The notes under the pieces are model-generated. The model saw only the letters and a list, made by a program, of their open reading frames with translations, did not search any database and was not told the origin of the DNA. Made by a program: the position numbers and the translations under genes. DNA of 28,383 nt from Candidatus Rifleibacteriota bacterium (GTDB lineage: Bacteria > Riflebacteria > Ozemobacteria > Ozemobacterales > Ozemobacteraceae): assembly GCA_022704885.1 (NCBI GenBank), contig JAKJFO010000033.1, forward strand, positions 1 through 28,383, written 5' to 3'. Shown here in pieces: positions 23,032 through 28,383 of the stretch. Positions within the stretch are counted from its first letter, which is position 1, and every line of letters starts with the position of its first letter.

Positions 23032-24237
23032 CTATTCGACTACTCTGGTATTGCAGACCTTGTCGTAAAAAGTCTTCTTTTCGCCGACAAAAACCATGGC
23101 GGCGCCGACAATTATGAAGTTGGATACCAGAAACAGCAGGCTGCGCTTTGCCACCATGGCAAAAGAGAGGTCGGGAAGACCGTTCTCGTTGACTACTGCA
23201 GTGCCAACCGCGATCTGGCCGGGCGAGGCCTGTTTGATTTTCCAGAAAATGGCAAAATACATCCAGAAAACGATCAGCGGATATCTGAAATTCAGAGACA
23301 TCAATACTTCGAGAAGGCCCGGATCGGTATATTCAGGGGTTCCGAACATTATGCTCTGGATTGGCCACCATGCAACTTTCAGGGCCACAGAAATGATAAT
23401 CAGAATGACCATGTCGATGATCCCGCTTTTAAATCGCGCGGCTACCGAAGCATCGTTGAGCTGTTTCTTTTTTTCGAGGACGGTTTTCTGACCAAAAGTC
23501 TTTACCAGAGATTTTTGCACTTTGCCAATGTGATGTGAGGCTTTGTTGATATTGTCGCCCCAGTTGGTCTGTTTGAGAAAGTTGCTGACAGATTGCGTCC
23601 ATTCATTGATCTGATCTGAAGCTTCGGAGTTCAGGTCGTCTCCCTTGGCGTTTACGACTTTTTCGACAAGAGTGAGGAGCTGTACCGGCAGTTTGTTGAG
23701 CTTCTGTTTTTCTACCGGAACGCGAAACACATTTACCGGCTCTGGTATGCCTTTCAGCTTTTCCAGTCCGGCTATTTCTGCGACGATTTCGTTGCGGTCC
23801 ATCAGCAGATAGGTTGATTCGCTGATGCCTATCGAGCCGCCGGGAAAGCACTCGAGTGCTTCCATGCGCGCGGTCACGTTGACTGCATTGCCGAAAATGT
23901 CGTCTCCTTCGATGCTGACGTCGCCTGAATTGATGACTACCCGAAGATTCAGCTTGTTGCTGTCATCTTTAAGGCGCTGGTTGTATTCTTTCAGCAGCAG
24001 TTGAATGATGATGGCGCAGATAACTGCGTCAGTAGCGCTGCCAAATGTGCACAAGAATGCATCCCCGATTGATTTGACGATCTTTCCGTTGTAAAATTCG
24101 ATAACCGGGCGCATAAGCTGATTATGACGCCGGATCAGGCCGACAACTTCATCGCGACTGGCGCTGGCGGTAGTTGTCGAATAACCCTGGATATCTGTGA
24201 GCATTATCGAAAGATTTTGCGATTTGATAGGTGCCAT
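23032..24237 (-). CDS. Class III nucleotidyl cyclase fused to RDD membrane domain
   Basis: The 401-residue protein has an N-terminal cyclase catalytic domain (about 8-180) and a C-terminal RDD-type membrane domain (about 265-400). Metal Asp D15 (MLTDIQGYS) and D59 (KSIGDAF) are present, as are N120 and R124 (FGNAVNVTARM). The base-recognition Lys K55 is present, but the second base-contact position is Asn117 instead of the usual Asp or Thr, so the product could be other than cAMP. A helical linker (about 190-260) joins the domains. The RDD part shows ARFKSGIID, two or three hydrophobic segments and PGQIAVGTAVV. A membrane-tethered cyclase responding to a membrane or small-molecule cue is plausible. 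ATG 24237 has GAGGA about 8 bases upstream. It is transcribed alone from a good promoter. Confidence 0.9.
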   Translation of the reverse strand: MAPIKSQNLSIMLTDIQGYSTTTASASRDEVVGLIRRHNQLMRPVIEFYNGKIVKSIGDAFLCTFGSATDAVICAIIIQLLLKEYNQRLKDDSNKLNLRVVINSGDVSIEGDDIFGNAVNVTARMEALECFPGGSIGISESTYLLMDRNEIVAEIAGLEKLKGIPEPVNVFRVPVEKQKLNKLPVQLLTLVEKVVNAKGDDLNSEASDQINEWTQSVSNFLKQTNWGDNINKASHHIGKVQKSLVKTFGQKTVLEKKKQLNDASVAARFKSGIIDMVILIIISVALKVAWWPIQSIMFGTPEYTDPGLLEVLMSLNFRYPLIVFWMYFAIFWKIKQASPGQIAVGTAVVNENGLPDLSFAMVAKRSLLFLVSNFIIVGAAMVFVGEKKTFYDKVCNTRVVE

Positions 24238-24269
24238 ATCCGCTTCCTCTACTCTGATCTTGCCATTAG

Positions 24270-24297
24270 ATTATACCTCTTAATAAAAGTTATGCAA
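24270..24297 (-). promoter_or_regulatory. Promoter of the cyclase-RDD gene
   Basis: On the minus strand, TTGCAT (24297-24292) and a perfect TATAAT (24275-24270) are separated by 16 bases, about 33 bases upstream of ATG 24237. This is the clearest promoter in the divergent intergenic region and reads into the cyclase-RDD gene. Confidence 0.65.
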
Positions 24298-24390
24298 GAC
24301 TGGTGATAACTTTTTTCCGGCAGCTGCCAGACTTCATTTGATATTTCTGCGAGGAAAACTGGAAGTAAAAACTTTTTTTCTGTACCGAAG

Positions 24391-24396
24391 TATAAT
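24391..24396 (+). promoter_or_regulatory. -10 element for the M23 hydrolase gene
   Basis: A perfect TATAAT lies 40 bases upstream of ATG 24436. No good -35 is visible at 16-18 bases; the upstream region is A- and T-run rich, which can support an activator-dependent or UP-like promoter. The dyad GGCAGCTGCC (24319-24328) is nearby. Confidence 0.45.
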
Positions 24397-24435
24397 AAAA
24401 TGTAGCAAAGACTCAATCATTGACAGGAGAACGTC

Positions 24436-25509
24436 ATGAAGAGGTTAATTTTATCGGTTTTGTCAGTTTTCATCCTTCTGGCCGCTGCCGGGTGGGCCTC
24501 AACCAACCCATTTGGTGAACAGAAAGTCACTATCGATCAATCGGCGGCAGCTGTAAGCTCAGCCGAAAGTACGTCGCTCAGTAAAGACGTCACCAAGCTC
24601 GAGAAGAGCCTCGATGAGGCCAACAAAAAGTATTCTGAGCTGTTGCGCGAATTTGCTGCCAACCCCGAGAAGTATGGCGATAAAAATGGTGATTACCGCG
24701 ATTTTGTCAAACAGCTTACCGCACTGGCAAAGCGTCTGGGCACTGTAAAGGACAAGCTCGTCACGCTTACCGCCGAGGCCAAAAAGCAGGAACAGGCTAA
24801 GAAAGACAAAGAAGCCAAAGAAAAAGCTGCTGCCAAACCCAAAACAACTCCGGGTACGGTTAAGGTCAACCCCAGCCTGAACGTCAGAACCGGGCCGTGG
24901 GGCAAGATCATCGGCAGTCTGTATAACAATAACAAAGTTGAAATTATCGGCACCGAAGGTGACTGGTACAAGATCAACTACAACGGCCAGACTGCTTATA
25001 TTCATGCCAACTATGTCGATACTCCCAATAAAAAAGCCGGTACTACTCCGGTTAAAGAACCGGGCTCATCTTCAAGCTCAACTCCTACGGTCGTTCAAAA
25101 GGGCGGCGGCTTTACCGCGTCACCCTGTTCGCCGATGCCCGGCCGCGCATCAAGCGAATATGGCTGGAGAATTCATCCGACACTTGGCACCAAAAAATTT
25201 CACAACGGCATCGACCTGCCGGTTCCCACCGGCACACGCCTGAACGCTCTGGGTAATGGCACGGTAATCGCCGTCGGTTTCGAAAGCGGTGGCGGCAACT
25301 ATATCAAGGTGAGATATGATAACGGCTATGAATCTTTCTATTGCCATCTGCAGCGATCTACGGTCAAAAAGGGGCAACGCGTGAATGCCGGTCAGGAAAT
25401 CGCCAAATCGGATAATACCGGTACTTACACTACTGGCGCTCACCTGCATATGGAAATCAGAAAGAATGGTCAGACAGTCAACCCGCGTAGTGTTCTCAAG
25501 CTTCCATGA
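24436..25509 (+). CDS. Exported M23 family murein endopeptidase with SH3b domain
   Basis: The 357-residue product has a signal peptide (residues 1-22), a charged coiled-coil region (about 46-130), an SH3b cell-wall-binding domain (about 140-197, VNPSLNVRTGPWG and WYKINYNGQTAYIHANYVD) and an M23/LytM peptidase domain (about 236-350). All zinc and catalytic residues appear intact: H256 and D260 (FHNGIDL), H304 (FYCHL), and H336/H338 (GAHLHMEI). It should hydrolyse peptide cross-links in peptidoglycan in the periplasm, in cell separation or growth. The coiled-coil plus M23 layout recalls EnvC-like factors, but here the active site is complete. AGGAG lies 6 bases upstream of ATG 24436. Its stop adjoins the next gene. 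Confidence 0.93.
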   Translation: MKRLILSVLSVFILLAAAGWASTNPFGEQKVTIDQSAAAVSSAESTSLSKDVTKLEKSLDEANKKYSELLREFAANPEKYGDKNGDYRDFVKQLTALAKRLGTVKDKLVTLTAEAKKQEQAKKDKEAKEKAAAKPKTTPGTVKVNPSLNVRTGPWGKIIGSLYNNNKVEIIGTEGDWYKINYNGQTAYIHANYVDTPNKKAGTTPVKEPGSSSSSTPTVVQKGGGFTASPCSPMPGRASSEYGWRIHPTLGTKKFHNGIDLPVPTGTRLNALGNGTVIAVGFESGGGNYIKVRYDNGYESFYCHLQRSTVKKGQRVNAGQEIAKSDNTGTYTTGAHLHMEIRKNGQTVNPRSVLKLP

Positions 25510-25526
25510 TGATAAGGATTAAGTTA

Positions 25527-26531
25527 ATGATCAAGAAGATTTTATTCGCCGTAGTTTCATTGTTAATGGTGATTTCTCCGCTGATGTCGGCTGAAAATGC
25601 TGATATAAAGCTGATTAACGCTCTGAACTACCACAAAGGCATGTTTGAAGCGGCCAGAGGCGAAGTCTATCTCAAGATTCCTCTCGGCAGTGAGTCAGCA
25701 GCTGTTGGTGGTGATGAGCAGGATGTGGAACGTTACACTCCTGGTGTTCCCTACGCATTCCGCGCTGTCGAAAATGGCGTCTGGATTCTCGACTCGGCTA
25801 ACAAGGCTCTTAAACTGTTTGGCAGCGATGGTAAATTGCAGAAGAGTATTTCAATTGCTGAATACGGCCCGGTAATCAGAGATTTTGCATTTGACGGTGA
25901 CAAGGGGTTCTGGTTGCTGAGCCCCACAGATGGTTTTATCTATCGTATCGACATGACCGGCAAAATGATCAGCCAGATCGAAGGTTTCTCAGGTGCCCGT
26001 GCTATCGAGACCGGCCCGATGGAAGAACTGCTCGTCGATCTGCCGACCATGGGTGCGATTCTGCGCTTCAACAAAGAAGAGATGCTCAAGGAAGAATATC
26101 CCTGCGATGAAAGCCTGAGTCTGATCGAAGGCGTTGGTGGCAAGCTCATGGTTCTTGAAGTCAGCGATAAGAAAGCTGATCTGCTTTTGAGAAACACTGC
26201 TTCTCCTGCCGAAAACATACCACTTTACAAGTTCCCGCTCGATATCGAAGATCCGGCGGTAAAATACGTGGGTTCCCAGGTGATCGGCCAGGATAAAGAA
26301 GGCAATTATTATCTGAGTCTGGTAGCCTGCCACGAAGAGAGCGGTGCTATCTACCGTGATCGAATTTATCGCTGCACGGCCGCTGGTCGGCCGACAGCTC
26401 ACAAAGATATCATCGTGTTTCCGAGTTCTTCGTTCGATCTGCCGCGCGACCGTGTAGTAACTCCTGATGGTCGTGTCATGACCTTTCACGTGGAAGGCAA
26501 CGATTACGTGTTGTCTGTATACAACCTCTGA
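25527..26531 (+). CDS. Exported beta-propeller-like protein, unknown function
   Basis: ATG 25527 (MIKKILFAVVSLLM) is preferred because AAGGA lies about 9 bases upstream; starts at 25506/25509 overlap the upstream stop and lack a ribosome site, though coupled initiation there is possible. The 334-residue product has a signal peptide ending near SPLMSAENAD. The rest has repeated W-x-LD and F-x-x-D-G units (GVWILDSANKALKLFGSDG, then GFWLLSPTDGFIYRIDMTG), as in NHL-type or six-bladed propellers. No catalytic motif is evident. It follows the murein hydrolase with little or no gap, so the pair is probably one operon and the propeller may be its periplasmic partner or regulator. A strong terminator follows. 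Confidence 0.82.
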   Translation: MIKKILFAVVSLLMVISPLMSAENADIKLINALNYHKGMFEAARGEVYLKIPLGSESAAVGGDEQDVERYTPGVPYAFRAVENGVWILDSANKALKLFGSDGKLQKSISIAEYGPVIRDFAFDGDKGFWLLSPTDGFIYRIDMTGKMISQIEGFSGARAIETGPMEELLVDLPTMGAILRFNKEEMLKEEYPCDESLSLIEGVGGKLMVLEVSDKKADLLLRNTASPAENIPLYKFPLDIEDPAVKYVGSQVIGQDKEGNYYLSLVACHEESGAIYRDRIYRCTAAGRPTAHKDIIVFPSSSFDLPRDRVVTPDGRVMTFHVEGNDYVLSVYNL

Positions 26532-26573
26532 TCTGTATCTTCAGGGCATGCGCCCGCGAATGGCCAATAAAAG

Positions 26574-26600
26574 ACACCGGCAGCCTGCCGGTGTTTTTTT
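26574..26600 (+). terminator. Rho-independent terminator after the propeller-like gene
   Basis: ACACCGGCA (26574-26582) and TGCCGGTGT (26586-26594) form a 9-base perfect stem with a 3-base loop, followed by six T. It ends the M23 / propeller transcript. Confidence 0.92.
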
Positions 26601-26656
26601 ATGAAAAAAATGCAGCGGGCAGTGGTTAAATCAGACTGAGGCGTGTAATATTATTT

Positions 26657-26710
<54 letters not shown>

Positions 26711-26782
26711 AAAAATTTTTCTGTCAGCAAACTGTTGCTTAATCTGGCTATATGTCAAATCTGAATTGCATGGTAAGAAATG

Positions 26783-26864
26783 GTCATTGCGAGGAGGGCG
26801 TCAGCCCGACGCGGCAATCCCATTGTCGGAAAGATTGCTTCGTCGCTACGCTCCTCGCAATGAC
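26783..26864. repeat. REP/MITE-like palindromic repeat with 14-base terminal inverted repeats
   Basis: GTCATTGCGAGGAG (26783-26796) is perfectly matched by CTCCTCGCAATGAC (26851-26864). Inside, GGCAATC pairs with GATTGC-like sequence, and each arm carries its own small hairpin (GCGTC-AGCCC-GACGC on the left, CGT-CGCT-ACG on the right). This resembles the dispersed TCATTGCGAGGAGCG...GAAGCAATC repeats seen in many bacterial genomes. It carries no transposase and is probably mobilised in trans. Confidence 0.85.
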
Positions 26865-26915
26865 AATTTTAAACATGCATTCAACTTTGACAGACCGCTA
26901 GTTGAAGGGATGCCA

Positions 26916-28205
26916 ATGACTTTTTCAGACAAACGAAAACCCGAACTGATGGCGCCCGCCGGCGATATGATAAGCCTGCGCGCCGCCCTCGAGGCTGGTG
27001 CTGATGCTGTCTATTTTGGCGTTGTATCGATGAATATGCGCGCCAGTGCCAGAAACTTCGCGGCCTGCGAAATGCCCGAAATTGCGCAACTTTGTCACGA
27101 ATATGGTGCCAAAGCCTATCTGGCGATGAATACAATTGTTTACGACAGTGAACTCGAACTGGCTGAAACTCTGGTCGAACAGGCCGCGGCCGCCGGTATC
27201 GATGCGATCATCTGCTGGGATTTCGCCATTCTCGATCTGGCTTTGCGCTACAAAATCGCGGCGTTTGTCTCGACTCAGATGTCGGTAGCCAACTCGTCGG
27301 CACTGGTTTTTCTTTATCGGCATTTTGGCGTAAAACGTTTTGTTCTGGCGCGTGAATGCACACTTGACGAAATTGTGTCGATCAGACGCAATCTGCTGGC
27401 ACAGCTCGGTGACGATGCCGACAAGATCGAAATCGAGGTTTTTGCACATGGTGCCATGTGCGTTTCGATCAGCGGCCGCTGCTTCATGTCGCAGATCGCT
27501 TTCAATCAGTCGGCCAATCGTGGCGAATGTCGGCAGCCCTGCCGGCGTGAATACGAGATTCGCGACCTGCGCGACGGCAAAGAGTTTGTGCTTGGCCAGG
27601 ACTACGTCATGAGTCCGCGCGATCTTTGTACTTTGCCGTTTCTCGACAAGCTCCTGGTCGCTGGCATCGACAGCCTCAAGATCGAGGGGCGCGGCCGCAG
27701 CCCTGAATATGTCAGCGAAGTGACCGCCTGTTACCGGGCTTATATCGACTTTTATTTTGCTCACCACAAAGATGCTGATTTTGCAGCGCGCTCAAACGAG
27801 CTTAAAGAAGAGCTGATGAAGAGGCTGGATGCTGTTTTTCATCGCGGCTTTTCTGAAGGCTTCTATTTTGGCCGCCAGATCGGAGAATGGAGCGGTGGCA
27901 ACGGCTCTAAGGCTACACATCGCAAAGTGCATGTTGGTATGGTGACCAACTTTTTTAAAAAGGTTATGGTGGCCGAAATTAAAGTCGAAGGATCAGGCTT
28001 CGCTCAGGGCGATGAACTGATGTTTCAGGGCAACGCGACCGGCGTGTTGACGCAGAAGGTCGAGTCGATCGAAGAAGCTTTTAAGCCGGTTTCCAGAGCC
28101 GAAAAAAACAGTCTTGTCGGCGTGAAACTGGCACAGGTGGTGCGCGAGAACGATCAGGTCTATATGATGATTCCGGTCGATGATGTTGAAAATGCGAGGC
28201 AGTGA
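26916..28205 (+). CDS. U32 family protein, probable tRNA uridine hydroxylation protein (TrhP/YegQ-like)
   Basis: The 429-residue product carries the full U32 signature in EVFAHGAMCVSISGRCFMS (E174 to S192), with Cys182, Cys189, Cys205 and Cys209 (GECRQPCR) as likely iron-sulfur ligands. The opening KPELMAPAGDMISLRAALEAG is the family TIM-barrel start. Relatives of this length (YegQ/TrhP) carry out prephenate-dependent 5-hydroxylation of U34 in tRNA; others act on rRNA or in ubiquinone synthesis, and older annotations call them peptidases. ATG 26916 is chosen because AGGG lies 6 bases upstream and family homology begins just after it; the frame stays open upstream through repeats, which is not coding. 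The stop adjoins the acetyltransferase start (TGAATG), suggesting cotranscription. Confidence 0.9.
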   Translation: MTFSDKRKPELMAPAGDMISLRAALEAGADAVYFGVVSMNMRASARNFAACEMPEIAQLCHEYGAKAYLAMNTIVYDSELELAETLVEQAAAAGIDAIICWDFAILDLALRYKIAAFVSTQMSVANSSALVFLYRHFGVKRFVLARECTLDEIVSIRRNLLAQLGDDADKIEIEVFAHGAMCVSISGRCFMSQIAFNQSANRGECRQPCRREYEIRDLRDGKEFVLGQDYVMSPRDLCTLPFLDKLLVAGIDSLKIEGRGRSPEYVSEVTACYRAYIDFYFAHHKDADFAARSNELKEELMKRLDAVFHRGFSEGFYFGRQIGEWSGGNGSKATHRKVHVGMVTNFFKKVMVAEIKVEGSGFAQGDELMFQGNATGVLTQKVESIEEAFKPVSRAEKNSLVGVKLAQVVRENDQVYMMIPVDDVENARQ

Positions 28206-28383
28206 ATGAGCGAAGAAATTCAGTTGCGATGTCCAGAAACCGCTGAAGAGTGGCGTCAGTATTATCACCTGCGCTGGTCGGTGTTGCGTAAGCCATGGGG
28301 TGAGCCTGAAGGCAGCGAGCGTGACGAACGTGACGACGAAACCGAACACTGTGCTGTTCTCGCCGGAGATCGTGTGCTCGGTG
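28206..28383 (+). CDS. GNAT family N-acetyltransferase, 5' end only
   Basis: The visible 59 residues begin at ATG 28206, immediately after the U32 stop, and run off the window. The N-terminus has the pattern of small GNAT enzymes: WRQYYHLRWSVLRKPWGEPE, then a Glu/Asp-rich stretch (GSERDERDDETEH), then CAVLAGDRVLG, the first strands before the acetyl-CoA loop. That loop is beyond the window, so acceptor and completeness cannot be judged. Directly following the U32 gene, it is probably in the same operon. Confidence 0.8.
   Translation, partial: MSEEIQLRCPETAEEWRQYYHLRWSVLRKPWGEPEGSERDERDDETEHCAVLAGDRVLG

Noticed and set aside
26925..27767. A long minus-strand open frame (280 codons) opposite the U32 gene
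   Set aside because: It mirrors the strongly conserved U32 coding sequence, has no recognisable domain and no ribosome site; a codon-bias shadow.

Overview
The window is a gene-dense bacterial chromosome segment with GC content near one half by eye. It encodes 17 genes: 15 complete and two cut by the window ends. A tripartite-type RND pump with its adaptor, lipoprotein-like and signal-peptide-bearing proteins, and a murein hydrolase indicate a diderm (Gram-negative type) cell. No rRNA, tRNA or other taxonomic marker is present. The mix of FHA domains, class III cyclases fused to other modules, a fused membrane/spermidine-synthase protein and REP-like repeats suggests an uncultured signalling-rich lineage; a Riflebacteria-like origin is only a guess.

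Region 1 (1-7063, + strand): the 3' end of a sensor beta-propeller gene, then a tight run of three genes I do not recognise: a multi-pass membrane protein with a Trp-rich N-terminal module, a 981-residue protein with Ig-like and long helical parts, and an FHA protein with Gly/Ser and Pro-rich linkers and a membrane C-terminus. The last two overlap by 4 bases. This is the best candidate for an undescribed system.

Region 2 (7023-12709, - strand): a probable four-gene operon in the order membrane-fused spermidine synthase homologue, substrate-binding protein, two-domain permease, ATPase. The last three form an importer of the iron(III) type. Its last gene overlaps the FHA gene tail to tail by 41 bases.

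Region 3 (12780-18036, + strand): a TetR-family regulator, RND adaptor and RND pump, coupled by ATGA overlaps. A near-consensus promoter and a palindromic operator-like element sit upstream, the layout of a self-regulated efflux operon. No outer-membrane factor is present.

Region 4 (18068-24297): a signalling stretch. It holds a class III nucleotidyl cyclase fused to FHA (+), an exported 2H-phosphoesterase-like protein (-), a CPA2 cation/proton antiporter with Usp-like C-terminus (-), a small exported protein with its own terminator (-), and a second cyclase fused to an RDD membrane domain (-).

Region 5 (24391-28383, + strand): an exported SH3b-M23 murein hydrolase coupled to an exported propeller-like protein, a strong terminator, nine GTGCTC repeats, an 82-base REP-like palindrome, a U32 family protein of the TrhP/YegQ type and the start of a GNAT acetyltransferase.
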